Source: Leifsonia shinshuensis
Lineage (GTDB): Bacteria > Actinomycetota > Actinomycetes > Actinomycetales > Microbacteriaceae
Assembly: GCF_014217625.1 (NCBI RefSeq)
Contig: NZ_CP043641.1
Location: 1,178,001-1,242,000, forward strand
Length of the DNA: 64,000 bases
Direction: 5' to 3'
Shown: positions 25,135 through 35,185 of the stretch, piece after piece
How the letters are laid out: each line of letters starts with the position of its first letter
How positions within the stretch are numbered: the first letter of the stretch is position 1
Position numbers and translations under genes: made by a program
The notes under the pieces: model-generated
The model's database searches: none
The model's input: the letters and a program-made list of their open reading frames with translations, nothing else
What the model was told of the DNA's origin: nothing

Positions 25135-28100
25135 TCATGCGCTGACCGCCGGGACGAGATGGATGCGGTACCCGTAGGCCGCGTGCGGGTCCCGGTCGCC
25201 GAGGTCGACCACCCCGGCGAACGTCGCGCCGGCCATGCCCTCCGCCGCCACCGCGACCCGCTCCTCCAGCCGAGCGAGCGCGTCCGCGTCGACGCGCTCC
25301 TGCACGACCTCGCGGTACGCCTTGCCGCGCACGCCCTTGGCGACGAAGAGCAGCTTCGCGCCGCCCGGCGGCAGCTCCGCCGCCTCCACCGCGCCGTGCT
25401 CCAGCGCGAGCTGGTACACGCCGAGCTGCGCGTGCGACGCCGTCTCCGCGGCCGTCGGCACCGTGCGCCCGGTCTTCAGGTCCACGATCACGACCGTTCC
25501 GTCCGGGGTCTCCTCGACCCGGTCGATCTTGCCGCTGATCCTGGCGCGGCCGAGCTCGAGCTGGAATTCGCCCTCCGACCCGAGCAGGCGTCCGCCCGCG
25601 CGGCCGAAGTCGCGCAGGTACTCCGACACGCCCGCCACGAGCCCGCGGGTGCGGCGGCGCTCGCGCTCCTCGATCCACGGCGACTCGAACTGCAGCTGCG
25701 CCCAGCGCCGCTCGATGCCCGACCAGAGCAGGTCGACGCTGGTCTCGTCGGTCGCTGCGGCCTCCTCCATCACGGCGTGCACCACGGTGCCGATGCCGGC
25801 CGCGAGCCCACTCGGGGAGGCGGCCATCTCGTCCACGAACCAGGCCAGCGGCGACTTCTCGAAGGTGCCCAGCCGCGACGGCGAGACCTTCACCCGCGCC
25901 TCCGGGTCGTCCAGGTCGATCAGCGGATCGGTGGTGGAGGGCTCGGCGAGGCCGTACCAGTCGGCGGGGTCGGCGCCCTCGACCCCGGCCTCGGCGAGGC
26001 GCGCCAGCGCGTCGGCGGCGTCGGGCGAGCCGGTGGTCACCAGCCGGCGCCGCAGCCGGCCGACCATGCCGCGCAGCGACAGCGGGTGGATGCCGGGATC
26101 GTCGTCCTCGACCGCGAGCTCCGCGGCGAGGCGCAGGAACGGCGAGGGCTGCTCGTCGTCGTTCGCGGTGGCGGTGAGCAGAACCTGGCGCCGGGCGCGG
26201 GAGACGGCGAGGGCGAACATCCGCAGCTCGTCGCTCAGGACCTCCGCGCGCTGGTCCGCGGTGTCGCTCCCGTCGTCGGCGTCGGCGCGGCGACCCGCGA
26301 GGGCGCCGTCCAGCTCCTGCGGGTGCAGCAGCGAGCCGCGCAGCCGCAGGTTGGGCCACACGCTCTCCTGGAGGCCGGCCACGGCGACTACGTCGAACTC
26401 GCGGCCGACCGTCGCGCTCGGCGTGCACACCAGCACCGCGTCGCCGGTGGTGCGGGCCGCGAGGGTGTCCTCCGGCACCTCGGCGCCGAGCAGCTCGATC
26501 ACGAAGTCGGAGGCCGGGCGCTCGGGCGAGCGCTCCACGAAGCGCCGGGCGGCGGTGAACAGGGCGACCACCCCGTCGAGGTGCCGGTCGGCCTCGTCGG
26601 CGACGATGCCCGACCGCTCCGACTGCTCCAGCCAGCGGGCGGCGAGCCCGCTGCGCTCCCAGGCGTGCCAAAGCAGCTCCTCGATCGTGGCGCCCGCCGC
26701 CGCCTTCTCGCGGCCGCCGCGCAGCGTCTCCGCGAGCCGTGCGGCCCGGCGGGCGGGCGAGGAGTCGATGGTGGCGAGGTTCGCGGGCGTGGCGAGCGCC
26801 TCGACCAGGAGGTCGTCGCCCGGGCGGTTGCCGTCGCCGGCCAGCTCCTCCTGGCGGAGCGCCAGCCGGAGGCGGCGCAGGCTGATCGCGTCGAGGCCGC
26901 CGAAGGGCCCGAGCAGCAGCTCGGTCGCGACCACAGGGGTCAGCTCCAGCGCGTCGAGCGCGACCCCGGCGATGGTGATGAGCTGCCGCGCTGCGTAGTC
27001 GTCGCGCAGCGGCCGCCCCGCGATGCTGGTCGTCGTCGGCACCTCCGCGACCGCGAGCGAGCGGGCGAGCCCCGGGATGTGCGCGCCGGAGCGCACGACG
27101 ACCGCCATGCGGTTCCACGGCACGCCTTCGATCAGCCGCCGCTCGCGCAGCAGCCGGGCGAGCCGCGCCGCCTCCGCCGGAGCCGACGACGCCTTCACGA
27201 CGACAACGGCCGGGCCGGCGTCCTCCGGCTGCTCGCGCCCCGCCAAGGCCACGCGGTGCACGCCTGCGGCGGCCGCACCGATCCGTTCGGTGACCCGGGA
27301 GGTCAGCTCCCGCAGCGCGGGCGTCTGGCGGTGCGCCGTGCCGAGCACGACGCGCGTGACCGGCACGCCCAGCCGCGCGCCGAGCTGCCCGAGCGCCGCG
27401 ACCTCCGCTCCGCGGAACGTGGTCGACGCGACATCGGGGTCGCCGAACGCGATCACGGCGATACCGCGGGCGGCGACGGCGCGCAGCAGCGCGATCGTGG
27501 CGACGGTCGCCTCCTGGAGGTCGTCGACGAACAGGGCCTTGAGCCCGTCGAGCGAGCTGCCCTCCGCCACGACGGGGACGGCCGACGCGATCAGCTCGGC
27601 GGCGTCGACGTAGCCGCCGCGGAAGCTGTCGAGGACGTTCTGGTACTCGGCGATGAACCGGCCGGCCGCGCGCCACTCGTCGCGCCCGGTGATCGCGCCC
27701 AGCTCGGCCAGCCGGGAGGGCGACACGCCACGCTCGGCGCAGCGGCCGATGAGCTCGCGCAGCTCGGTGCGGAAGCCGCGCAGGATACGCACCTCGGGGC
27801 CGAGGGAGACCGGCCAGACCGGACCCGTGCCGTCCTCCAGGTGGCCGCTCAGCAGCTCGGCGATGATCTGGTCCTGCTCGCCGCCGGTCAGCAGCCGCGG
27901 CGGCTCCCAGCCGTTGCGCCTGGCCTGCTCGCCGGCGAGCTGGAACGCGAGGGAGGTCGCCGTACGGGCCAGCGGGCCGGGCGTCGGCACGCCGAGCCGT
28001 AGCGAGATCCGGTCCCGCAGGGCGGTCGCCGCGGTGCGCGACGCGCTCAGCGCCAGGACCTCGGACGCGGCGTAGCCGCGCTCGTGCACGCGCTCGGCGA

Positions 28101-28263
28101 TGGCCTCCACCAGGGCGGTGGTCTTGCCCGTGCCCGGGGCGCCGAGCACCGCGGCCGACGCGCCGTCGGGCAGCGCGAGCACCGCGCGCTGGGCGTCGTC
28201 GAGGACGACGGCGAGGCCGCCGGCCGCGTCGTCGACGCGCGGACGGAAACCTCGGGTGGACAT
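25135..28263 (-). CDS. adnA: AdnA-like helicase-nuclease subunit
   Basis: 1042 aa from the ATG at 28263 (MSTRGFRPRV); the frame stays open upstream but over the divergent DUF3107 promoter. Walker A GAPGTGKTT (41-49) is intact. The Walker B region reads LFVDDLQEATV rather than LDEYQD, consistent with AdnA being the weaker motor. The C-terminal RecB-like nuclease keeps KIDRVEETPDGTVVIVDLKTGR. With AdnB it forms the double-strand-break resection motor-nuclease. The pair is transcribed away from the DUF3107 gene. Confidence 0.87.
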   Translation of the reverse strand: MSTRGFRPRVDDAAGGLAVVLDDAQRAVLALPDGASAAVLGAPGTGKTTALVEAIAERVHERGYAASEVLALSASRTAATALRDRISLRLGVPTPGPLARTATSLAFQLAGEQARRNGWEPPRLLTGGEQDQIIAELLSGHLEDGTGPVWPVSLGPEVRILRGFRTELRELIGRCAERGVSPSRLAELGAITGRDEWRAAGRFIAEYQNVLDSFRGGYVDAAELIASAVPVVAEGSSLDGLKALFVDDLQEATVATIALLRAVAARGIAVIAFGDPDVASTTFRGAEVAALGQLGARLGVPVTRVVLGTAHRQTPALRELTSRVTERIGAAAAGVHRVALAGREQPEDAGPAVVVVKASSAPAEAARLARLLRERRLIEGVPWNRMAVVVRSGAHIPGLARSLAVAEVPTTTSIAGRPLRDDYAARQLITIAGVALDALELTPVVATELLLGPFGGLDAISLRRLRLALRQEELAGDGNRPGDDLLVEALATPANLATIDSSPARRAARLAETLRGGREKAAAGATIEELLWHAWERSGLAARWLEQSERSGIVADEADRHLDGVVALFTAARRFVERSPERPASDFVIELLGAEVPEDTLAARTTGDAVLVCTPSATVGREFDVVAVAGLQESVWPNLRLRGSLLHPQELDGALAGRRADADDGSDTADQRAEVLSDELRMFALAVSRARRQVLLTATANDDEQPSPFLRLAAELAVEDDDPGIHPLSLRGMVGRLRRRLVTTGSPDAADALARLAEAGVEGADPADWYGLAEPSTTDPLIDLDDPEARVKVSPSRLGTFEKSPLAWFVDEMAASPSGLAAGIGTVVHAVMEEAAATDETSVDLLWSGIERRWAQLQFESPWIEERERRRTRGLVAGVSEYLRDFGRAGGRLLGSEGEFQLELGRARISGKIDRVEETPDGTVVIVDLKTGRTVPTAAETASHAQLGVYQLALEHGAVEAAELPPGGAKLLFVAKGVRGKAYREVVQERVDADALARLEERVAVAAEGMAGATFAGVVDLGDRDPHAAYGYRIHLVPAVSA

Positions 28264-28371
28264 GACTTCACGGTATCGGCGTCCGCCGACAGAGAACGCG
28301 ATCGGAGCCCGCGAGCCGCGTGCCGTAGTCTGAACTCGCAACCGCCCGGTCTGATTCGAAAGGCACATCCC

Positions 28372-28596
28372 GTGGAGATCCGCATCGGAATCGTCAACGC
28401 CCCCCGCGAGCTCAGCTTCGAGTCGGCCCAGTCGGCCGAGGAGCTCACCGAGCAGATCCAGGCCGGCATCAGCAGCGGCACCGGCATCCTCAAGCTCACC
28501 GACGACAAGGGCCGCGTCTACATCGTCCCGACCGCGGGCATCGCCTACGTCGAGGTCGGCACCGAGGAGTCGCGCCGCATCGGCTTCGTCGGCTAG
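28372..28596 (+). CDS. DUF3107 family small protein
   Basis: 74 aa, GTG start with AAAGG nine bases before it. Sequence features: VEIRIGIVNAPRELSFESAQSAEEL, an acidic helix, then KGRVYIVPTAGIAYVEVG. This matches the short actinobacterial DUF3107 proteins (Rv3208A), whose function is unknown. It is divergent from adnA and is followed 10 bp later by a small membrane protein gene, so the two likely form an operon. Confidence 0.85.
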   Translation: MEIRIGIVNAPRELSFESAQSAEELTEQIQAGISSGTGILKLTDDKGRVYIVPTAGIAYVEVGTEESRRIGFVG

Positions 28597-28606
28597 ATTT
28601 CCGACC

Positions 28607-28909
28607 GTGGAACTGCTCTTCGTCGCGCTCGCCGGCGCCATCCTCGGCCTCGGCGCGCGGTACCTGCTGCCCAACCGTCACACGCACGGCTCTGTGCTGA
28701 TGCCCGCGCTGGGCGTGAGCGTCGCCTGCGTCCTGTGGGTCGCCCTCACCTGGGCGGGCCTGAAGTGGAACGGCGGCTGGATCTGGTGGATCACCCTCGT
28801 CGGCACCGCCGTCGTGGTGGTCGTGGCGGATCTGGTGATCGGCCGCCTCCGCACGGCCCACGACGACAAGCTGCTGCACACCCTCTCCCGCGGCGCCGTC
28901 GCCCGCTGA
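28607..28909 (+). CDS. Small integral membrane protein, unknown function
   Basis: 100 aa, GTG start. Three hydrophobic segments: MELLFVALAGAILGLGARYLL, VLMPALGVSVACVLWVALTWAG and WWITLVGTAVVVVVADLVIG, with a short charged cytoplasmic tail. No family beyond conserved actinobacterial membrane protein is recognised. It follows DUF3107 by 10 bp. Confidence 0.75.
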   Translation: MELLFVALAGAILGLGARYLLPNRHTHGSVLMPALGVSVACVLWVALTWAGLKWNGGWIWWITLVGTAVVVVVADLVIGRLRTAHDDKLLHTLSRGAVAR

Positions 28910-28914
28910 CCCGA

Positions 28915-29046
28915 GCCGCCAACGGAGGACTTCGCCTCCCGCATCGCCGTCGCGCGCTGACAACGGAGGACTTCGGAGGCCCTGCGGCCCCGATCTCCTC
29001 CGCTGACTGCTCGCGGTCGGCGTGTCGCGACGGATCTCCTCCGTTG
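28915..29046. repeat. Second locus of the CCGATCTCCTCCG repeat family
   Basis: The 145-bp gap between the converging membrane-protein and ferritin-like genes holds GCCGCCAACGGAGGAC (28915-28930), CAACGGAGGAC (28961-28971), CCGATCTCCTCCGCTG (28990-29005) and GGATCTCCTCCGTTG (29032-29046). The same words fill 16615-16835. The inverted arrangement could fold as a terminator for both genes. Confidence 0.75.
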
Positions 29047-29054
29047 CCGACGCC

Positions 29055-29768
29055 CTACGCGGTCAGCCCCAGCGCGTCCATCCGCCGCGTGTGCGCGGCG
29101 ATCAGCTCGGTGAAGATCGGCTCGATGCGCTCCTCGTCGGCGGCGCGGTTCCCCGACAGGTGCAGGGCGGAGCGCGCCACCAGCAGCGTGTCGCCGACCA
29201 GCCGCCGCCCCCACATCGCCAGGCGCGAGCCGAGCTGAGGGTCGGCGGCGATCTCGCCGCGCAGGACCTCCAACAGGGCCTCCTGACCGGAGTCGGAGCC
29301 CAGCAGCTGCTGGATCCGCGGGCCGACATCGCCGGGCAGGCCGCCCGCGAGCCGGATGAAGAAGTCGTCCAGGAGGCCGCCGGTCATCAGCGCCGCCAGG
29401 AGCGTCTCGCGCCAGTCGGAGCCGACCAGCAGCGCCCGGAAGCCCTCGATCTCCTCGGCGAAGGGCCGCATCACCCCCGCGGGCTCGTCGCCGCGCCTGC
29501 GGATCTCCGCGACAATGCCCTGGTGCTTGGAGAGCGCCAGGCCCGCGGCACCCGAGACCACCTCTTTCGCGCCGAGCGCGTCGGTGTCCGCTGCCACCCG
29601 CGACAGCGTCTGGAACTGCTCCAGCTGGAGGTACGCCGCCTGCCCGAGGTACGGCAGCAGGTCGGGCATCACCTCGTGCAGGTCGACCCGGACCGTCGCC
29701 TGAGGCGTGCGCGGGCGGAGGCGGGGCAGCTCGACCGTGGGCCGGCGTCTGGTGAACCACGTTGACAC
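29055..29768 (-). CDS. Ferritin-like-fold protein (MiaE-related family)
   Basis: 237 aa from the GTG at 29768. It is all-helical, with AAYLQLEQFQTLSRVAADTDAL, SKHQGIVAEIRRRG and LAALMTGGLLDDFFIRLA, the layout of actinobacterial ferritin-like proteins (Rv3210c-type). Glu/His iron ligands are suggested (E in LEQ, H in KHQ) but not all can be assigned. A -10 TACACT ends 7 nt before the GTG and no ribosome site is visible, so the message is probably leaderless. It is divergent from the DEAD-box helicase gene, as in mycobacteria. Confidence 0.75.
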   Translation of the reverse strand: MSTWFTRRRPTVELPRLRPRTPQATVRVDLHEVMPDLLPYLGQAAYLQLEQFQTLSRVAADTDALGAKEVVSGAAGLALSKHQGIVAEIRRRGDEPAGVMRPFAEEIEGFRALLVGSDWRETLLAALMTGGLLDDFFIRLAGGLPGDVGPRIQQLLGSDSGQEALLEVLRGEIAADPQLGSRLAMWGRRLVGDTLLVARSALHLSGNRAADEERIEPIFTELIAAHTRRMDALGLTA

Positions 29769-29775
29769 GTACAGC

Positions 29776-29781
29776 AGTGTA
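29776..29781 (-). promoter_or_regulatory. -10 element for a leaderless ferritin-like mRNA
   Basis: TACACT on the minus strand followed by 7 nt and then the GTG at 29768. Confidence 0.45.
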
Positions 29782-29891
29782 ACGGGGAGGTCCAGTAGGC
29801 TTGTGGTGCCGTCGGCGCAGGATCGACGGCCCTGCGCCTGCGACGAGAACAGGGCGTGGAACTCACTATTCGAACCGACAGGCACCCTTAC

Positions 29892-31400
<1,509 letters not shown>

Positions 31401-31418
31401 GTGCGCTCCCTGTGACGT

Positions 31419-31456
31419 GACGACGCCCCCTGCCGGATCCGGCAGGGGGCGTCGTC
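31419..31456. terminator. Bidirectional terminator after rhlE
   Basis: A perfect 38-bp palindrome centred on GGATCC (gacgacgccccctgcc plus complement), 19 bp after the rhlE stop and 26 bp after the convergent transglycosylase stop. TGTTCT follows on the plus strand. It can serve both genes. Confidence 0.85.
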
Positions 31457-31481
31457 TGTTCTCAGCGGCGTGCGCCCGAAC

Positions 31482-32669
31482 TCAGTACCAGTTCGGCGTG
31501 TGGCTCATCTCGAAGTTCCACGCAGCGCAGGGCGAGCCGTAGGCGCGGTTGATGTAGTCCAGGCCCCAGTTGACCTGGGTGTTCTGGTTGGTCATCCAGT
31601 CCGATCCGGCCGAGGCCATCTTGCTGGCCGGCAGCGCCTGCGGGATGCCGTATGCGCCGCTCGACGTGTTGTACGCGTCGGCTCGCCAGCCGGACTCGTG
31701 GTTCCACAGCGAGATGAGGCAGCCCATCTGGTCCTGGCCCCAGCCGAACGCGCCCAGCCGGCTCGACGCGTACGCCTGCGCGGCGGACGGGTCGACGTTC
31801 ATCCCGGGCGGGGGCGCGAAGCCGTTCGCACTGCCGCCGCTGTTCGCCGCCTGCTGCGCGGCCGCGGCGGCCGCCGCCGCCTCCGCTGCCTGCTGCGCTG
31901 CGACGCCCGCAGCGTACGCCTGCTCGACCGAGGCCTCGTGGTTCTGGAGCGACGCGAGTTGCGCGTACAGCGTGTTCGCGTGCTGCTTCTGATCGGCGAG
32001 CTGGGCGTCCGCCGCCGCCTTGGCGTCGTTCGCGACCTTCAGTGCCTTCTGGGCGTCCTTGTCGAGCTGGTCGCGGATCTTCTGCGCGGCCGTCGCCTGC
32101 TCGCTCAGCGCGGCGGCGACGTTCTTCTGCGCGGCGGCCTGCGCGAAGAGGCTGGAGGCCTGGTCGGCGAGCTTGGAGACCGCGCCGAGCTGGTACAGCA
32201 GCGACGGCTGCGTGCCGGTGGTCGCCGCACCATTCCCGCCGGGCGAGCCCGCGCCGCCGAGGAAGAGCCGGATGGACACGTCCGAGGTGCCGGACCGCGT
32301 GAGCTGGGCGGCGAACTTGCCGCTCTGGGTGCGCAGCTGGTCCGCGCGAGCCGCGGCCGCCTGGGCCTGCTGGCCGATGTCCTGCGCCTTCGCGGTCGCG
32401 TCCTTCAGAGCGGCCTCGGCCTGGCCGTACTCGCCGAGGCGCTTCACCGCGAGGTCGCCCGCCGCGTTCGCCGCCGTCTGCAGCGACGCCAGCAGGCCGT
32501 TGATGCGGTCGACCTCCGCCTGCGCCGCCGCGGCGTTCGCCTTGGCCGCCTGCACGTCGTTCCAGGAGGGATAGTTGTCCGCGTTCGCGGGAGCCGCTCC
32601 TCCCGCCACTGTGAGCGCGCCGATGAGCGCCGCTACCGCGACGGAAGACGTCCAGAGCCGCCGAGACAC
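31482..32669 (-). CDS. Secreted lytic transglycosylase-like protein with coiled coil
   Basis: 395 aa from the GTG at 32669 (GAGGT just upstream). The signal peptide is about 1-30 (RRLWTSSVAVAALIGALTVAGGAAPANA). A long Ala/Gln-rich coiled coil (about 40-265) resembles the envelope-spanning helices of NlpC/P60 and RipA-like proteins. After a Gly/Ala linker, the C-terminal domain has WNHESGW (catalytic Glu), AYGIPQALPASKMASAG and WGLDYINRAYGSPCAAW, the small SLT-type fold seen in actinobacterial transglycosylases. It should cleave peptidoglycan outside the cell. Two Cys in the domain may pair. Confidence 0.85.
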   Translation of the reverse strand: MSRRLWTSSVAVAALIGALTVAGGAAPANADNYPSWNDVQAAKANAAAAQAEVDRINGLLASLQTAANAAGDLAVKRLGEYGQAEAALKDATAKAQDIGQQAQAAAARADQLRTQSGKFAAQLTRSGTSDVSIRLFLGGAGSPGGNGAATTGTQPSLLYQLGAVSKLADQASSLFAQAAAQKNVAAALSEQATAAQKIRDQLDKDAQKALKVANDAKAAADAQLADQKQHANTLYAQLASLQNHEASVEQAYAAGVAAQQAAEAAAAAAAAQQAANSGGSANGFAPPPGMNVDPSAAQAYASSRLGAFGWGQDQMGCLISLWNHESGWRADAYNTSSGAYGIPQALPASKMASAGSDWMTNQNTQVNWGLDYINRAYGSPCAAWNFEMSHTPNWY

Positions 32670-32719
32670 ACGTACCTCGCTTCCTGATCCCCGCCGACCA
32701 GGGTAACCGGAGGTCGCGC

Positions 32720-33586
32720 TCACGCGTAGAAAGGCGCCGCGCCTGTCGCTTCTTCGATCATCAGGTCCACGACGGCCGGATCGGTCGTGTTCTCGCCCAG
32801 CCGGTTGGGCTTGCCCGCACCGTGATAGTCGCTGGAGCCGGTGATCTGCAGGCCGTACCTGGCCGCGTAACCGCGCAAAGTGGCCACTCCCTCCGCCCGG
32901 TTCTCCCGGTGGTCGAGCTCCAGTCCGAACAGGCCGGCCTTCACGAGCCTGCGGAGCCGGTCCTCCGGGATGACGCCGCGGCTGCTGGTCGCCGGGTGCG
33001 CGAGCACGGGCACTCCCCCGGCTCCGCGGATCAGCCGGATGCCGGTCGCCGGGTCCGGCGCGTAATGCGGCTGGAAGTAGCCGCTGCGCCAGTGCAGGAT
33101 GCCCGCGAAGGCGGCGCTGCGATCGGCGGCGAGTCCGCGGGCCACGAGCGCGTCGGCGATGTGCGGGCGGCCGACCGTCGCGCCTTCTGTCGCCTGGGCG
33201 AGCACGTCCGCCCAGGTGATGTCGTAGTCCTCGGCGATGCGGCGCACCATGTCCTCGGCCCGCCGCATTCGGCCCTCGCGGATGCGGCGCGTCTCGGCCA
33301 CAAGGGCCTCGTCCGCCGGGTCGAAGAGGTAGCCGAGCATGTGCACGCTGGCGAACTCGACGCGCGTGGAGAGCTCCATGCCCGGGATGACGGTGACGCC
33401 GACCTCCGCGCCGGCCACCGCCGCGGACGTCCAGCCGGCCGTCGAGTCGTGGTCGGTGAGGGCGACGGTGCCGAGCCCCGCCGCCGCGGCGGCGCGCACC
33501 AGCTCGGCGGGGGTCTCCGTGCCGTCCGACACGCTGGAGTGCGTGTGGAGGTCGACGGGACCGCGGAACCGTCGCTCATCAGCCAT
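32720..33586 (-). CDS. PHP-domain metal-dependent phosphoesterase
   Basis: 288 aa from the ATG at 33586; an ATG at 33595 adds MVG. The four PHP motifs are present: DLHTHSSVSDGT, TDHDS, GMELST and, near the end, SDYHG, with PVLAHP between. Relatives (YciV/RNase AM and 3',5'-nucleotide bisphosphatase) remove 5' nucleotides from short RNAs or hydrolyse pAp. The stop is 51 bp upstream of the transglycosylase start on the same strand. It is divergent from aminopeptidase P across only 15-24 bp. Confidence 0.85.
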   Translation of the reverse strand: MADERRFRGPVDLHTHSSVSDGTETPAELVRAAAAAGLGTVALTDHDSTAGWTSAAVAGAEVGVTVIPGMELSTRVEFASVHMLGYLFDPADEALVAETRRIREGRMRRAEDMVRRIAEDYDITWADVLAQATEGATVGRPHIADALVARGLAADRSAAFAGILHWRSGYFQPHYAPDPATGIRLIRGAGGVPVLAHPATSSRGVIPEDRLRRLVKAGLFGLELDHRENRAEGVATLRGYAARYGLQITGSSDYHGAGKPNRLGENTTDPAVVDLMIEEATGAAPFYA

Positions 33587-33610
33587 GCCCACCATCCTAG
33601 GAGTGGAAGA

Positions 33611-35164
33611 ATGGTCGGCATGTCGTCCGAGAACACCACCGCGCCGGCCCCCGCTACGAGCGAGGAAGCGCCCCGCGCCACGTCGAACCGCTCCACCACC
33701 CCGGGATCGGAGAACTTCCGCGAGTACATCGGCAGCAACTGGGCCGACCGCCCCGAGATCCTCCCCGGCGCCCGCGAGCAGGCGTCGTACGCCGCCGCCC
33801 GCCGCGCCCGCGTGTCTGCGCTCTTCCCCGGGCAGCGGCTGATCATCCCGGCGGGCCGGCTCAAGCAGCGCTCGAACGACACCGACTATCCGTTCCGCGC
33901 GCACTCCGCGTTCACGCACCTGACCGGCTGGGGCTCCGACGCCGAGCCCGGCAGCGTCCTCGTGCTGGAGCCGACCGACGGCGGCCACGTCGCGACCCTC
34001 TACTTCCGTGAGCGCGCCGGCCGCGACTCCGACGAGTTCTACGCCAACCCGGAGATCGGCGAGTTCTGGATCGGCCCGCGCCCGTCGCTCGCGCAGGTCG
34101 CCAGCGACCTCGACCTCCCGACCCGCGGCATCGCCGAGGTGGAGGCCGTGCTCGACGCGGTCGACGCCTCCACCCTGGTGCTGCGCGAGGCCGACCCCGA
34201 GCTGACCGACGAGGTGGACGCCGCGCGCCTGCTGCTCGCCGCCGAGGCCGGAGCCGAGGTGGGCGACGCCGCGTTCGACCCCGAGAACCACGGCGAGGAC
34301 GACCGCCTCGCGCGCGACCTCTCCGAGCTGCGCCTGGTCAAGGACGTCTACGAGCTCTCCGAGCTGCGCAGCGCCATCGCCGCCACCGCGGCCGGCTTCG
34401 ACGACGTCATCGCCGACCTGGCCCGCATCGTCGACCACCCGCGCGGCGAGCGCATCGTGGAGGGCGTCTTCAACGCGCGGGCGCGCCTGGACGGCAACGC
34501 GGTCGGCTACGACACGATCGCCGCGAGCGGCCCGCACGCCTGCATCCTGCACTGGACCCGCAACGACGGCCCCGTGGTGCCCGGCGACCTGATCCTGATC
34601 GACGCGGGCGTGGAGGTCGACAGCCTCTACACCGCCGACATCACCCGCACCTTCCCTATCGACGGCACGTTCACCGAGACCCAGCGCCTCGTCTACGAGA
34701 CGGTGCGCGAGGCCGCGGACGCCGCCTTCGCGATCGTGCGCCCCGGCATCCGCTTCCGCGAGATCCACGCGGCCGCCATGGCGGTCATCGCCCGCCGCAC
34801 CGCCGAGTGGGGACTGCTGCCCGTCACCGCCGAGGAGGCGCTGCAGACCGACAACCAGCAGCACCGCCGGTACATGGTGCACGGCACCAGCCACCACCTG
34901 GGGCTCGACGTGCACGACTGCGCGCAGGCCCGCCGCGAGCTCTACCTCGACGGTGTCCTGGAGCCGGGCATGACGTTCACCATAGAGCCCGGCCTGTACT
35001 TCCAGCCCGACGACCTCACCGTGCCGGAGCGCTTCCGCGGCATCGGCGTGCGGATCGAGGACAACATCCTCGTCACGGCCGACGGCGCCGAGAACCTGTC
35101 GATCGCGCTCCCGCGCACCGCGGACGATGTGGAGGCCTGGGTCCGCCGCCTCAGCACGCGCTGA
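33611..35164 (+). CDS. pepP: Xaa-Pro aminopeptidase (aminopeptidase P family)
   Basis: 517 aa from the ATG at 33611 (ATG at 33620 also fits). A Thr/Ser/Ala-rich N-terminal stretch precedes the creatinase-like N domain (FRAHSAFTHLTGW) and the pita-bread M24 domain. Metal ligands: LIDAGVEVDSLYTADITRTF (two Asp), MVHGTSHHLGLDVHD (His), FTIEPGLYF (Glu) and GVRIEDN (Glu). It releases an N-terminal residue preceding proline. Both this and the divergent PHP gene begin MVGM, and the start-to-start gap is so short that the promoters must overlap. Confidence 0.9.
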   Translation: MVGMSSENTTAPAPATSEEAPRATSNRSTTPGSENFREYIGSNWADRPEILPGAREQASYAAARRARVSALFPGQRLIIPAGRLKQRSNDTDYPFRAHSAFTHLTGWGSDAEPGSVLVLEPTDGGHVATLYFRERAGRDSDEFYANPEIGEFWIGPRPSLAQVASDLDLPTRGIAEVEAVLDAVDASTLVLREADPELTDEVDAARLLLAAEAGAEVGDAAFDPENHGEDDRLARDLSELRLVKDVYELSELRSAIAATAAGFDDVIADLARIVDHPRGERIVEGVFNARARLDGNAVGYDTIAASGPHACILHWTRNDGPVVPGDLILIDAGVEVDSLYTADITRTFPIDGTFTETQRLVYETVREAADAAFAIVRPGIRFREIHAAAMAVIARRTAEWGLLPVTAEEALQTDNQQHRRYMVHGTSHHLGLDVHDCAQARRELYLDGVLEPGMTFTIEPGLYFQPDDLTVPERFRGIGVRIEDNILVTADGAENLSIALPRTADDVEAWVRRLSTR

Positions 35165-35185
35165 GACGGCGGGACGCGGCCGCGG

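Noticed and set aside
21780..25145. 1121-codon plus-strand open frame opposite adnB
   Set aside because: Shadow of a helicase-nuclease gene with all its motifs on the minus strand.
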